Positions 28,702-39,395 of a stretch of 46,153 bases of DNA are shown piece by piece (the first letter of the stretch is position 1; each line of letters begins with the position of its first letter). The stretch is from assembly GCA_011389685.1 (NCBI GenBank), contig JAABTV010000027.1:1-46153 (forward strand), read 5' to 3'. The position numbers and the translations under genes are program-made. The notes under the pieces are model-generated. The model saw only the letters and a list, made by a program, of their open reading frames with translations, was not told the origin of the DNA and made no database searches. Source of the stretch: Paracoccaceae bacterium. Its GTDB lineage: Bacteria > Pseudomonadota > Alphaproteobacteria > Rhodobacterales > Rhodobacteraceae.

Positions 28702-29166
28702 ATGGGAGTCAGGACAACGGCAGGGGTGATCCTCGTTTCGCTGGGGCTGGTCGTGGTGGCGGGCTGTTCGCCGATCATTCGCAATCACGGCTATGTGCCC
28801 AATGATGACGAGTTGCGCGAGATCACCGTGGGCGTGGACCGTCGCGCCACGGTCGAGGATGTGCTGGGCACGCCATCGGCCGGGGCCTTCGTGGAAGGCG
28901 GCGACATCTATTATGTGCGCAGCCAGGTACGCCATTTCGGCATGCTCGAACCCAAGGTGGTCGACCGCGAGGTCGTCGCGATCAGTTTCGACGGCTCCGA
29001 CGTGGTGCAGAATATCGAGCGATTCGGCCTTGAGAAGGGCCGCCCGGTCACCCTGTCGCGCCGGGTGACCAGCAGTTCGGTCGAGGGCAAGGGATTCCTG
29101 CGCCAGCTGATGGGCAATCTGGGGCGGTTCAACGCCGGGCAGATGCTCAACAACACCCGCAACTGA
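28702..29166 (+). CDS. bamE: Outer-membrane assembly lipoprotein BamE (SmpA/OmlA)
   Basis: 154 residues. Signal peptide II with lipobox VVAGC (Cys22). The conserved motif of the family is visible as ELREITVGVDRRATVEDVLGTPSA, then GDIYYVRSQVRHFGMLEPKVVDREVVAISFD. It is the small lipoprotein of the BAM complex, anchored to the inner face of the outer membrane. AGAGGG precedes the ATG. It ends in an extra ~35 residues beyond the BamE fold. Transcribed divergently from yceD. Confidence 0.92.
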   Translation: MGVRTTAGVILVSLGLVVVAGCSPIIRNHGYVPNDDELREITVGVDRRATVEDVLGTPSAGAFVEGGDIYYVRSQVRHFGMLEPKVVDREVVAISFDGSDVVQNIERFGLEKGRPVTLSRRVTSSSVEGKGFLRQLMGNLGRFNAGQMLNNTRN

Positions 29167-29239
29167 TCGTCTTCATGCAGATGAGCTGGCCCGGACCCGG
29201 CGGCGCGGGCGCGCGCGGGCGTCGTTCTGCTGTCACATC

Positions 29240-29268
29240 TTGTCTGTAATCAAGGGCTGGCGCATGAT
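29240..29268 (+). promoter_or_regulatory. Candidate promoter of the olsB-like gene
   Basis: TTGTCT (29240-29245), 17 bases, CATGAT (29263-29268), placing the start of transcription about 20 bases before the ATG at 29297. Two TGTC-containing half-repeats (TGTCACATCT / TGTCTGTAAT, 10 bases apart) overlap the -35 and loosely recall a Pho box. Confidence 0.4.
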
Positions 29269-29296
29269 CCTGTCGCACGAACCCGGAGGGTTGGCC

Positions 29297-30031
29297 ATGA
29301 GGCTGGGATTGAGAAAAGGGCGCTACGGCGCGCGGCTGGCGGCCACCCCGGCGGATGTCGTCGCGGCGCAACGCCTGCGCCACCGGTGCTTTTTCGGGAC
29401 GGAAGGCCATGATGCGGACCGGTTCGACGCGGTTTGCGATCACGTTCTGATCGAGGAACTGGCCAGCGGCGAACTGGTCGCCTGTTTCCGGTTCCTGCCG
29501 CTGACCGGGGGATGCGAGATTTCGCGCAGCTATTCGGCGCAGTATTACGAGCTTTCGGCGCTCGAACGCTTCGGCGGAAAGATGGTCGAACTGGGCCGGT
29601 TCTGCATCGCGCCCGAGCGGCGCGATCCCGACATCCTGCGCGTGGCATGGGGGGCGATGGCCGGCTATGTCGATGAGAACAATATAGAAATGCTGTTCGG
29701 CTGTTCATCCTTCGCGGGCACCGACACGGCGCATTATTCGGACGTTTTCGCCTGGCTCAAGGCGCGCCACCTCGGCCCCAAACGCTGGTTGCCGCGGGTC
29801 AAGGCGCCGCAGGTGTTCCGCTTTGCCGCCCGGCTCAGGCGCAAGCCCGACGCGCGCCGCGCGATGGCGCTGATGCCGCCGCTGCTGCGCACTTACCTGA
29901 TGATGGGCGGGTGGGTCAGCGATCACGCGGTGGTCGATCCCGAGATGGGCACGCTGCATGTGTTCACCGGGGTCGAGATCGGCCAGATCCCGGATGCGCG
30001 CAAGCGGGCGTTGCGGGCGGTCGCGGGGTAG
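29297..30031 (+). CDS. OlsB-like L-ornithine N-alpha-acyltransferase (GNAT/hemolysin-type)
   Basis: 244 residues from the ATG at 29297, which has GGAGGG six bases upstream. The frame also opens at 29240. The family transfers a 3-hydroxyacyl group from ACP to ornithine in the first step of ornithine-lipid synthesis. Family signatures are AAQRLRHRCFFG, HVLIEELASGELVACFRFLPL, SYSAQYYELSALERFGGKMVELGRFCI and FGCSSFAGTDTAHYSDVFAWL. The usual partner acyltransferase gene olsA is not next to it. The downstream gene is an unrelated ABC-F ATPase. Confidence 0.88.
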   Translation: MRLGLRKGRYGARLAATPADVVAAQRLRHRCFFGTEGHDADRFDAVCDHVLIEELASGELVACFRFLPLTGGCEISRSYSAQYYELSALERFGGKMVELGRFCIAPERRDPDILRVAWGAMAGYVDENNIEMLFGCSSFAGTDTAHYSDVFAWLKARHLGPKRWLPRVKAPQVFRFAARLRRKPDARRAMALMPPLLRTYLMMGGWVSDHAVVDPEMGTLHVFTGVEIGQIPDARKRALRAVAG

Positions 30032-30067
30032 CTTGACCTTGCCTCGCGCGCGCTGTAGCGCAGCGCC

Positions 30068-31885
<1,818 letters not shown>

Positions 31886-31892
31886 CGCGCGC

Positions 31893-31936
31893 GCCGCCCC
31901 GCGCGGGGCGGCCTGGCCCGGGCGCGCGCCCGGGCC
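31893..31936. terminator. Two very stable GC hairpins between convergent genes
   Basis: GCCGCCCC-GCGC-GGGGCGGC (31893-31912) is followed by a 22-bp perfect palindrome (31915-31936, half-site GGCCCGGGCGC). CTGACG before them and CGTCAG after could form an outer stem. They separate the ABC-F gene from serS on the opposite strand. No U-tract, so a two-way transcription barrier or mRNA 3'-end stabiliser is likely. Confidence 0.6.
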
Positions 31937-31942
31937 TGCCCG

Positions 31943-33235
31943 TCAGACCAGCGTGCCATCGCTCGAAAGCCGGGTCTTGCCGCGCAGGTAGGGATGCAGG
32001 GCCGGCGGCAGATCGACCGAGCCATCGGCGGCCTGTCCGTTTTCCAGCACCGCGATCAGGCAGCGCCCCACGGCGAGGCCCGAGCCATTCAGCGTATGGA
32101 CGAATTGCGGCTTGCCGCCATCGGCGGGCTTGTAGCGCGCGTTCATGCGCCGGGCCTGGAAATCGCCGGCGACCGAGACCGAGCTGATCTCGCGATAGGT
32201 GTTCTGCCCGGGCAGCCAGACCTCGATGTCATGGGTCTTGAGCATGCCGAAGCCCATGTCGCCGGAGCAGAGGATCACCGTGCGATAAGGCAGGTCGAGC
32301 TTTTCGAGGATCGCCTCGGCGCAGCGGGTCATGCGCGCGTGCTCGTCCATCGAGTCCTCGGGCCGGGTGATCGAGACCATTTCGACCTTTTCGAACTGGT
32401 GCTGGCGCAGCATGCCCGCGGTGTCGCGCCCGGCGCTGCCCGCCTCGGAGCGGAAGCACTGGGTGTGGGCGACATAGCGGCGCGGCAGGTCATCCGCGTC
32501 GATCACCATGTCATTGGCGATATTGGTAAGCGTCACCTCGGCGGTGGGCACCAGCCACCAGCCATCGGTGGTCTTGTAGCTGTCGGCGCCGAACTTGGGC
32601 AATTGCCCGGTGCCATACATCATCTCTTCGCGCACCAGAACCGGGGTCCAGGTCTCGCAAAGCCCGTGTTCCTCGGTGTGGGTGTCGAGCATGAATTGCG
32701 CGAGCGCGCGGTGGATGCGCGCAACGCCGCCCGACATCACCACGAAACGCGCGCCCGAGAGTTTGGCGGCGGTCTCGAAATCCATGCCGGGTTTGACGCT
32801 TTCGATCTCGTAATGTTCCTTCGGCGCGAAATCGAAGCTGCGCGGGGTGCCGTGCTGGCGGATCTCGACATTGTCGGATTCGTCGTCGCCGTCGGGCACA
32901 TCATCGGCCAGCCGGTTAGGCAGGATCATCAGCAGGTCGGCGAGTTTCCGGTCAAGCTCCTTCGCCTCGGCCTGCATCGCCGCGACCTCGGCCTTTTTCG
33001 CCGTCACCTCGTCGCGCAGGCGGTTGAATTCGGCGTCGTTTCCGGCGGATTTGGCGGCGCCGATGTCCCTGGCGGCGCGGTTCTGCTCGGCCTGCGCGGT
33101 CTCGGCGGCGAGGATCCTGGCGCGGCGCGCCTCGTCGAGTTCGAGGATCTCAGACGACATCGGCGCTTCTCCGCGGCGGGCGAGCGCCGCGTCGAACGCC
33201 TGGGGGTTTTCGCGGATGGCGCGGATGTCATGCAT
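31943..33235 (-). CDS. serS: Serine--tRNA ligase
   Basis: 430 residues, class II synthetase. The N-terminal long coiled-coil arm (about 25-105) holds tRNA-Ser. Motif 2 appears in [28 protein letters not shown] and motif 3 in [40 protein letters not shown] is the serine-site region. GAAGGA precedes the ATG. A 541-base gene-free interval lies upstream, beyond which yajC is divergent. Confidence 0.97.
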   Translation of the reverse strand: MHDIRAIRENPQAFDAALARRGEAPMSSEILELDEARRARILAAETAQAEQNRAARDIGAAKSAGNDAEFNRLRDEVTAKKAEVAAMQAEAKELDRKLADLLMILPNRLADDVPDGDDESDNVEIRQHGTPRSFDFAPKEHYEIESVKPGMDFETAAKLSGARFVVMSGGVARIHRALAQFMLDTHTEEHGLCETWTPVLVREEMMYGTGQLPKFGADSYKTTDGWWLVPTAEVTLTNIANDMVIDADDLPRRYVAHTQCFRSEAGSAGRDTAGMLRQHQFEKVEMVSITRPEDSMDEHARMTRCAEAILEKLDLPYRTVILCSGDMGFGMLKTHDIEVWLPGQNTYREISSVSVAGDFQARRMNARYKPADGGKPQFVHTLNGSGLAVGRCLIAVLENGQAADGSVDLPPALHPYLRGKTRLSSDGTLV

Positions 33236-33408
33236 CGGTCTTGTCCTTCGTGACTCATTCTGCTGGTGGATGCCTTATGGCCGATTTCGCGGGCGATGGT
33301 AAACGGCGGAATGAGGCAAGACAGGTGCCGCTGCCCAGCAGTATCGCGTTTGGTCGACGACACTCCGGCCCGAAACGGCGGCAAAGCCGCCCGGGCAGCA
33401 CACCATTG

Positions 33409-33474
33409 CCCGGCAGGCGATTTTTCTGCGAAAAATCTGCCGGGAGGGGGCCGCCCCGCCGTGCCGGAGGCACG
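33409..33474. repeat. REP-like cluster of palindromes
   Basis: CCCGGCAG...CTGCCGGG arms enclose ATTTTTC-TGC-GAAAAAT with a 3-base bulge (33409-33444). A C/G-rich hairpin, CGTGCC-GGA-GGCACG (33460-33474), lies 15 bases on. The AT core resembles the palindrome at 22482-22502. From memory, similar cores occur between genes in roseobacters; no search was possible here. Confidence 0.5.
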
Positions 33475-33715
33475 CCTTTGGCCTGACCGGGTGCTTTCGA
33501 TAGGGTGCGCGCGCTTCAGGGCGAGGGCGAGGCTGAGGGATAAACTGCATGGAACTGATGTGGTGAGCACCCGACCGCGGCCGTGTGCTGCCCTTTCGTT
33601 GGGCGTCGGTCGAATCCGATTCGCTTGCAGCTGCGAATGGCGGTCCCAAAACCGCGCCCGTGGGGATTGCAAAGCCCTGGGCCAGGGCATAGGTTCCGCC
33701 AAACTTTGCACAGGT

Positions 33716-33739
33716 GGTTGCACGGGCGGTTGCACGGGC
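33716..33739. repeat. 12-bp tandem duplication upstream of yajC
   Basis: GGTTGCACGGGC twice, perfect, with a degenerate third partial copy (TTTGCACAGGT) just before. It ends 37 bases before the yajC ATG. Confidence 0.7.
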
Positions 33740-33776
33740 AACGGCTGGTGCCAGCCACGAATCGAAAGGGTTTCCC

Positions 33777-34061
33777 ATGGACGGCGCGCTCGCCTCGTTT
33801 CTTCCGCTCATCCTGATCTTCGCGATCATGTATTTCCTGCTGATCCGACCGCAGCAGAAGAAGGTGAAGGACCATCAGGCCATGGTCGAGGCGCTGCGTC
33901 GGGGCGATCAGGTGGTCACCCAGGGCGGGATGATCGGCAAGGTGGCCAAGGTCAAGGACGATGGCGAGATCGAGGTCGAGATCGCCGATGGCGTCAAGGT
34001 GCGGGTGGTCAAGGCGACCATCGCGCAGGTTCTGAGCAAGACAGAGCCCGCGAAATCGTAA
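33777..34061 (+). CDS. yajC: Preprotein translocase subunit YajC
   Basis: 94 residues from the ATG at 33777, with AAAGGG six bases before it; the frame opens at 33714. One N-terminal membrane helix (FLPLILIFAIMYFLLIRPQQKK), then a small cytoplasmic domain with GDQVVTQGGMIGKVAKVKDDGEIEVEIADGVKVRVVKATIAQV. It belongs to the SecDF-YajC holocomplex of the inner membrane and is followed by secD after 35 bases. Confidence 0.95.
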   Translation: MDGALASFLPLILIFAIMYFLLIRPQQKKVKDHQAMVEALRRGDQVVTQGGMIGKVAKVKDDGEIEVEIADGVKVRVVKATIAQVLSKTEPAKS

Positions 34062-34096
34062 GTATCGCATATTGCTGCTGATTCGGGGGCGCTGAC

Positions 34097-35761
34097 ATGC
34101 TTCAGATCGATACGTGGAAGCGGGTGCTGATCTGGGCCACCGTGGTGGCTGGCCTGATCCTGGCGATGCCGAACGCGTTCTATACACGGGTGGAAACCCA
34201 TAACGACGCGGTCAAGGCGATCGAGAGCGGCGGCGCGGGAGACGGGCTGGCCGAGCAGGTGGGCATGTGGCCCGAGTGGCTGCCTTCGGGGCTGGTCAAC
34301 CTGGGGCTCGATCTGCGCGGCGGGGCGCATCTTCTGGCCGAGGTCCGTGTCGAGGATGTCTATCGCAGCCGGATCCGGAGCATGTGGCCCGAGATTCGCG
34401 ACATGCTGCGCGAGGAACGCGCGACCATCGGCACGATCCGCCTGCAACCCGGCCCCGAGGATCAGTTGCGCATCCGCATTTCCGAAGCCGACCAGGTGCA
34501 GCGCGCGGCCAGCCTCGTGCGCGGGCTTGCGCGGCCGGTCACAAGCCTGAGCGGGGCGGGATCGAACGATATCGAGGTGTCGGCCGAGGCTGACGTGATC
34601 GTTGTCCAGCTGTCGGATGCAGAGAAACTGGCCACCGACGACCGCACCGTGCGCCAGGCGCTTGAAATCATCCGCAACCGGATCGACGAGGTCGGCACCC
34701 GCGAACCCACGATTCAGCGCCAGGGCTCCGAGCGCATCCTGATCCAGGTGCCCGGGCTGGGAAGTGCGGCGGAGTTGAAGCGCATCATCGGCACCACCGC
34801 GCAACTGACCTTTCAGCCGGTGGTGTCGCGCAGCACCGAAGAGAATGTGAGCGCCGGACCGGGGGAAGAGGTTCTGCCCGGACGCGGCGAGGATCGGGGC
34901 GTGTTCTATGTGCTGGAGCAGTCGCCGGTGGTGACGGGTGAAGACCTCGTGGATGCGCAGCCCAGTTTCGACCAGAACGGGCGGCCCGCCGTCACCTTCC
35001 GGTTCGATCCCTCGGGCGCGCGGCGCTTTGGCGATTACACCGCCGAGAATATCGGCAACCCGTTTGCCATCGTTCTCGATGGCGAGGTGATCAGCGCGCC
35101 GACCATCCAGTCCCATATCCCGGGCGGGTCAGGCATCATCACCGGGCGGTTCACGCTGGAGGAATCGACCGAGCTTGCCGTGCTGCTGCGCGCCGGCGCG
35201 CTTCCGGCAGGGCTCGACTTTCTCGAAGAGCGCACCATCGGGCCGGAACTGGGCGCGGACAGCATCGAGGCGGGCAAGGTGGCGACCATCGTGGCCTTTG
35301 CCGCCGTGCTGATCTTCATGCTGCTGAGCTATGGCCTGTTCGGCCTCTTTGCCAACGTGGCGCTGATCATCAATATCGGGCTGATCTTCGGCCTGCTGAG
35401 CATGATCGGGGCGACGCTGACCCTGCCGGGGATCGCCGGGATCGTGCTCACCGTGGGCATGGCGGTGGATGCCAATGTGCTGGTCTTCGAGCGGATCCGC
35501 GAGGAACTCAAGACCGCGAAGGGCCCGGCGCGGGCGATCGAGTTGGGCTATGAGAAGGCGCTGTCGGCGATCGTGGATGCCAATATCACCACGTTCATCA
35601 CCGCCGTGATCCTTTACGCGGTGGGGTCGGGGCCGGTGCGCGGCTTTGCGATCACGCTGGGTCTGGGGATCATGACATCGGTATTCACGGCGATTTTCGT
35701 CACCCGGCTGCTCATCCTGATGTGGTTCGAACGCCGCCGCCCCAAGACGCTGGAGGTCTGA
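34097..35761 (+). CDS. secD: Protein translocase subunit SecD
   Basis: 554 residues. TM1 (about 8-27), a large periplasmic domain with LGLDLRGGAHLLAEV (the D1 signature) and VDAQPSFDQNGRPAVTFRFDPSGARRFGDYT, then five C-terminal helices including the proton-channel region (GIAGIVLTVGMAVDANVLVFERIREEL). It uses the proton gradient to pull exported proteins into the periplasm. It is 4 bases from secF. Confidence 0.97.
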   Translation: MLQIDTWKRVLIWATVVAGLILAMPNAFYTRVETHNDAVKAIESGGAGDGLAEQVGMWPEWLPSGLVNLGLDLRGGAHLLAEVRVEDVYRSRIRSMWPEIRDMLREERATIGTIRLQPGPEDQLRIRISEADQVQRAASLVRGLARPVTSLSGAGSNDIEVSAEADVIVVQLSDAEKLATDDRTVRQALEIIRNRIDEVGTREPTIQRQGSERILIQVPGLGSAAELKRIIGTTAQLTFQPVVSRSTEENVSAGPGEEVLPGRGEDRGVFYVLEQSPVVTGEDLVDAQPSFDQNGRPAVTFRFDPSGARRFGDYTAENIGNPFAIVLDGEVISAPTIQSHIPGGSGIITGRFTLEESTELAVLLRAGALPAGLDFLEERTIGPELGADSIEAGKVATIVAFAAVLIFMLLSYGLFGLFANVALIINIGLIFGLLSMIGATLTLPGIAGIVLTVGMAVDANVLVFERIREELKTAKGPARAIELGYEKALSAIVDANITTFITAVILYAVGSGPVRGFAITLGLGIMTSVFTAIFVTRLLILMWFERRRPKTLEV

Positions 35762-35765
35762 CGAC

Positions 35766-36734
35766 ATGCGCCTGAGACTTGTTCCCAAGGACACGAAATG
35801 GGATTTCTTCGGCCGCCCGAAACTGTGGCTGGGGATCTCGGCGGTGCTGATGGTGGTGGCCCTGGCCAGCTTTCTCGTTCAGGGGCTGAATTACGGCATC
35901 GACTTTCGCGGCGGCACGACGATCCGCACCGAAAGCACGCAAGCCGTCGATATCGGCCTTTATCGCGACGCGATTAATGGGCTTGGGCTGGGCGACGTGA
36001 CCATCACCGAAGTGTTCGACCCGACATTCGGGCCCGATCAGAACGTGGCGATGGTGCGCATCCAGGCGCAGGAGGGCGAGGAATCGGTCAGCCCCGAGGT
36101 GATCGAGTCGATCGAGGCGGCCCTGCAACAGGCGGTGCCCGATATCCGCTTTGTCAGCGTCGAGTCGGTGGGGCCCAAGGTCTCGGGCGAATTGATCCAG
36201 ACCGCGGTGATCGCGGTGCTGCTGGCGATCGGGGCGGTGCTGGTCTATATCTGGCTGCGATTCGAGTGGCAGTTTGCGCTCGGGGCGGTGGCCGCACTTG
36301 TGCATGACGTGCTGCTGACCATCGGGATCTTCAGCGAATTGCAGATCCGTTTCGACCTCGCGATCATCGCGGCCCTTCTGACCATCGTCGGCTATTCGCT
36401 CAACGACACCGTGGTCGTGTTCGACCGGGTGCGTGAGAACCTGCGCAAATACAAGCAGATGCCGCTGAAAGAGGTGCTCAACATCTCGATCAACGAAACG
36501 CTGAGCCGAACGGTCATGACCTCGGTCACCACGCTCCTGGCGCTGATCTCGCTGTTCGTGCTGGGCGGTGACGTGATCCGGGGTTTTGTCTTTGCGATGA
36601 TCTGGGGCGTGATCGTGGGCACCTACTCTTCGATCTTCGTGGCCAGCATCATCCTGCTCAGGCTGGGGGTCAAGCGCGACTGGTCCAAGCCGGATGCCAA
36701 TGCGGGCACGCAATACGCCAATATAGATGCCTGA
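35766..36734 (+). CDS. secF: Protein translocase subunit SecF
   Basis: 322 residues, six membrane helices. GIDFRGGTTIRTES follows TM1, and the conserved IVGYSLNDTVVVFDRVRENL and SINETLSRTVMTSVTTLLALI segments are present. It partners SecD. Its last 8 bases overlap the start of the TauE/SafE gene, so the operon continues without a break. Confidence 0.97.
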   Translation: MRLRLVPKDTKWDFFGRPKLWLGISAVLMVVALASFLVQGLNYGIDFRGGTTIRTESTQAVDIGLYRDAINGLGLGDVTITEVFDPTFGPDQNVAMVRIQAQEGEESVSPEVIESIEAALQQAVPDIRFVSVESVGPKVSGELIQTAVIAVLLAIGAVLVYIWLRFEWQFALGAVAALVHDVLLTIGIFSELQIRFDLAIIAALLTIVGYSLNDTVVVFDRVRENLRKYKQMPLKEVLNISINETLSRTVMTSVTTLLALISLFVLGGDVIRGFVFAMIWGVIVGTYSSIFVASIILLRLGVKRDWSKPDANAGTQYANIDA

Positions 36735-37491
36735 AATCGCGGCCGAGGCCCTCGCCATCGGGGGAATCGGATGGGTTTTCGCCGTGGCCTTCCTGGCCGG
36801 GATCGTGCGCGGTTTCGCCGGATTCGGCACGGCGATGATCTTTCTGCCGGTGGCCACCCGGGTGGTCGAGCCGGTCTGGGCGATCATCATCCTGATGGTG
36901 ATGGATGCGATCGGCCCCTTGCCGATGATCCCGCGGGCGCTGCGCGACGGGCATCCGCGCGACCTCATGCGACTTTTCGCGGGAACGGTGGTGGCGCTTC
37001 CGGCCGGGCTGGCGGTGCTGTTCTGGGTCGACCCGGCGGTGTTCCGCATCGCGGTTTCCGTGCTGAGCCTCGCGCTTCTGGTGCTGCTTGTCGGCGGGGT
37101 GCGCTATCGCGGCATACTCAATCCACCATTGGTCTATGCCACCGGGGGGGTGGGCGGATTCCTCGGCGGTGCGGTCGGCATACCGGGGCCGCCGGTGATC
37201 CTGCTCTACATGGCAAGCCCGCACCCGGCGCAGGTGATCCGGGCCAATGCCACGGCCTATCTCTATGCGTTCGATCTCCTGGTGCTGGCGAGTTTCGCTG
37301 TGCTGGGGCGGCTTTGGGGCGTGCCGCTGGCCCTTGGCCTGTTGGCGGCGCTGCCTTACCTCGCGGGCAATGCGCTGGGGTGGTGGATATTCCGGCCCGG
37401 CTATGAAAGGCTCTATCGCGCGGTGGCTTACGGGATCATCGCCGCGTCGGCCCTGTCGGGGCTCTGGTCGGTCATTGGAGGGATGGCATGA
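36727..37491 (+). CDS. TauE/SafE (sulfite exporter-like) membrane permease
   Basis: 254 residues with about eight hydrophobic helices and the family's N-terminal AFLAGIVRGFAGFGTAMIFLPVA and internal repeat FLGGAVGIPGPPVILLYMAS. Members export sulfite, sulfoacetate or similar anions. The substrate here is not evident. It starts within secF (8-base overlap) and ends overlapping the Mth938-like gene (ATGA, 37488-37491), so it is cotranslated in the secDF-ccm operon. Confidence 0.88.
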   Translation: MPEIAAEALAIGGIGWVFAVAFLAGIVRGFAGFGTAMIFLPVATRVVEPVWAIIILMVMDAIGPLPMIPRALRDGHPRDLMRLFAGTVVALPAGLAVLFWVDPAVFRIAVSVLSLALLVLLVGGVRYRGILNPPLVYATGGVGGFLGGAVGIPGPPVILLYMASPHPAQVIRANATAYLYAFDLLVLASFAVLGRLWGVPLALGLLAALPYLAGNALGWWIFRPGYERLYRAVAYGIIAASALSGLWSVIGGMA

Positions 37492-37841
37492 GGTTTTCGC
37501 AGGTCGATTTCGGGGATGTGCAGCCGATCGACGGCTATGGGCCGGGGTTCTTCCGCATCGGTGGCCAGGTCTACGAGGGGGCGATCCTGCTGACCACCAC
37601 CGGGGTTGGGCCGCTGGAGGGGCTGGGGGACCGCGCGCGCATCATGGCGCTGGTGGGCGAGATCGACGTGATCCTGTTCGGCACCGGGGCCGACATCGCG
37701 CATATCGACACCGCGCTGCGCAACGAGATCGAGGCGGCGGGACTCGGCGCCGAGGTCATGAACACGCCCGCGGCCTGCCGGACATGGAACGTGCTCGCCG
37801 CCGAGGGCCGGCGCGTCGCGCTGGCGGCTTTGGCGGTGTAG
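37488..37841 (+). CDS. Mth938-like (DUF498) family protein
   Basis: 117 residues: INGY-like start (PIDGYGPGFFRIGGQVYEG), DVILFGTGADIAHI and MNTPAACRTWNVLAAEGRRVALAAL. The fold is small alpha/beta; relatives include the mitochondrial complex I assembly factor NDUFAF3. Position after secDF and TauE/SafE is often seen in Rhodobacterales, as far as I recall. No catalytic residues can be named. Confidence 0.86.
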   Translation: MRFSQVDFGDVQPIDGYGPGFFRIGGQVYEGAILLTTTGVGPLEGLGDRARIMALVGEIDVILFGTGADIAHIDTALRNEIEAAGLGAEVMNTPAACRTWNVLAAEGRRVALAALAV

Positions 37842-37982
37842 GTAAGGGCGGCCCTGACCCGTGGAGGAAAACCGGCCGCACCCGGTCGAAGCCGCGCGAT
37901 CAGGACTCCTCGAAGGAGATTTGGCGGCATTTCGCGACGAAAAGCGGTTCTGTTGCGCAGCGGACTGCGCTAAGGCGATCTC

Positions 37983-38600
37983 ATGGAACTCTTGGTAAGC
38001 GATCTTTCCGTCGCGCGTGGCGGCGTCCCGGTGCTGGAGGGGCTGAATTTCCGGCTGGCGGCCGGGCATGCCCTGATCCTGCGCGGGCCCAACGGCATCG
38101 GCAAGACGACGCTTCTGCGCACCATCGCCGGGCTTCAGCCGCCATTGGCCGGGCGAATCAGCCTCGATCGCGAGGCGATGACCTATGCCGCCCATGCCGA
38201 CGGGCTCAAGGCGACGCTGACGGTCGAGGAGAACCTTGCGTTCTGGGCGGCGGTCTTTGGCACCGACGAAGTCGGTGCGGCGCTGGAGGGCTTCGCGCTG
38301 CGCGATTTGCGCGCCCGCCTGGCCGGGGCGCTCTCGGCTGGGCAGAAACGCCGCCTCGGGCTGGCGCGGCTACTGGTGACGGGGCGTCCGGTCTGGGTGC
38401 TCGACGAACCGACCGTGTCGCTCGACGTGGAGGCGGTGGCGATGTTCGTGCGCGCGGTGCGCGCGCATCTGGCGGGGGGCGGCATGGCATTGATGGCGAC
38501 GCATATCGACCTTGGCCTTGACGAGGCGGCGGTTCTGGATGTCGGCCCGTTCCGGGCGCGCGCCACGCAAGAGGATCATTTCGACGGGGTGTTCCTGTGA
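37983..38600 (+). CDS. ccmA: Haem exporter ATP-binding protein CcmA
   Basis: 205 residues. Walker [10 protein letters not shown] (35-43), signature [15 protein letters not shown], Walker [12 protein letters not shown]. It powers the CcmABCD complex that releases haem-loaded CcmE in cytochrome c maturation system I. It equals helA of Rhodobacter capsulatus. It is preceded by 141 bases without a gene, containing only a weak CTCC/GGAG hairpin. It overlaps ccmB as GTGA. Confidence 0.96.
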   Translation: MELLVSDLSVARGGVPVLEGLNFRLAAGHALILRGPNGIGKTTLLRTIAGLQPPLAGRISLDREAMTYAAHADGLKATLTVEENLAFWAAVFGTDEVGAALEGFALRDLRARLAGALSAGQKRRLGLARLLVTGRPVWVLDEPTVSLDVEAVAMFVRAVRAHLAGGGMALMATHIDLGLDEAAVLDVGPFRARATQEDHFDGVFL

Positions 38601-39253
38601 TTGCCCTGCTGATGCGCGATCTGCGGCTGGCGATGCGGGCGGGCGGCGGTTTCGGCCTCGGCCTTGCGTTCTTTCTCATCGTGGTGACGCTGGTGCCCTT
38701 TGGCGTGGGCCCCGAGACCGGGCTTCTGGCGCGGATCGCGCCGGGCATCCTGTGGCTTGGCGCGCTGCTGGCCTGTCTCTTGTCGCTCGACCGGATTCTC
38801 GCGCTCGACTGGGAGGATGGCAGCCTCGATCTGCTGGCGACCTCGCCGCTGCCGCTGGAGGGGATCGTGACCATGAAGGCGCTGGCGCACTGGATCACGA
38901 CCGGCCTGCCGCTGGTGATCGCAAGCCCGCTTTTCGGGGTGTTGATGAGCCTGCCGGAGGCGGGATACGCGCCGCTTGTCCTGTCGCTCCTGCTGGGCAC
39001 GCCGGCGCTTTCGGTGATCGGCACGTTCGGGGCGGCGCTGACCGTGGGGATCAAGCGGGGCGGGCTGCTGTTGAGCCTGCTGGTGTTGCCGCTTTACGTG
39101 CCGACGCTCATTTTCGGCGCCGAGATGGCGCGGCGCGGGGCCGAAGGCACCGCGACCAGCACGCCGATGCTGATGCTGGCGGGGATCAGTGCCGGGGTGA
39201 TCGCGCTCCTGCCCTTTGCCAGTGGTGCGGTGCTCAGGGTCAACCTGCGCTGA
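38597..39253 (+). CDS. ccmB: Haem exporter permease CcmB
   Basis: 218 residues, GTG start overlapping the ccmA stop. Six membrane helices. Family segments [33 protein letters not shown] and [21 protein letters not shown] are present. It equals helB of R. capsulatus. Confidence 0.95.
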   Translation: MIALLMRDLRLAMRAGGGFGLGLAFFLIVVTLVPFGVGPETGLLARIAPGILWLGALLACLLSLDRILALDWEDGSLDLLATSPLPLEGIVTMKALAHWITTGLPLVIASPLFGVLMSLPEAGYAPLVLSLLLGTPALSVIGTFGAALTVGIKRGGLLLSLLVLPLYVPTLIFGAEMARRGAEGTATSTPMLMLAGISAGVIALLPFASGAVLRVNLR

Positions 39254-39254
39254 G

Positions 39255-39267
39255 AGGCCGCGGGCCT
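39255..39267 (+). terminator. Small hairpin after ccmB
   Basis: AGGCC-GCG-GGCCT directly after the ccmB stop. There is no U-run. Perhaps a partial attenuator in the 142-base ccmB-ccmC gap. Confidence 0.3.
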
Positions 39268-39395
39268 GCGGCGAAAGGTGATGGATTTGTGAACCGATCA
39301 GGCTGGAAAAGCGCGGTGATTTAAGGCAGATCAAGGCGGGCCGCCCCGGCGGCTGGCAAAAGGCAGCAGGAGATGCAACCGAAGATGGGTCCGAG

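Larger units (their letters stand above)
33236..33776. other. 541-base gene-free interval between divergent serS and yajC
   Basis: No convincing coding frame on either strand; the open frames across it have no recognisable protein character. It holds several palindromes: CCGGGCA/TGCCCGG (around 33391-33413), a long bulged hairpin (33409-33444), CGTGCC-GGA-GGCACG (33460-33474), CGAATC-C-GATTCG (33612-33624) and GCCCTGG-G-CCAGGGC (33674-33688), plus a 12-bp tandem duplication close to yajC. Promoters of serS and yajC-secDF must lie here. A small RNA is possible but not shown. Confidence 0.7.

Noticed and set aside
33414-33700. SRP RNA, tmRNA or 6S RNA in the serS-yajC gap
   Set aside because: I looked for their conserved cores and found none; the visible hairpins do not match these RNAs.
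33275-33829. 184-codon minus-strand frame in the same gap
   Set aside because: Arg/Ala-rich, overlaps the yajC start and the REP-like hairpins; no family resemblance.
33266-34081. 271-codon frame across the serS-yajC gap
   Set aside because: It runs through palindromes and the out-of-frame yajC gene; no domain, no ribosome site and atypical composition.
35712-37049. 445-codon minus-strand frame opposite secF and the permease
   Set aside because: Both sense genes have strong membrane-protein signatures; this frame is low-complexity His/Arg/Asp-rich, as expected of an antisense.
39315-39340. TGAT...ATCA in the ccmB-ccmC gap as an FNR box
   Set aside because: The halves are nine bases apart; the FNR consensus needs TTGAT-N4-ATCAA.
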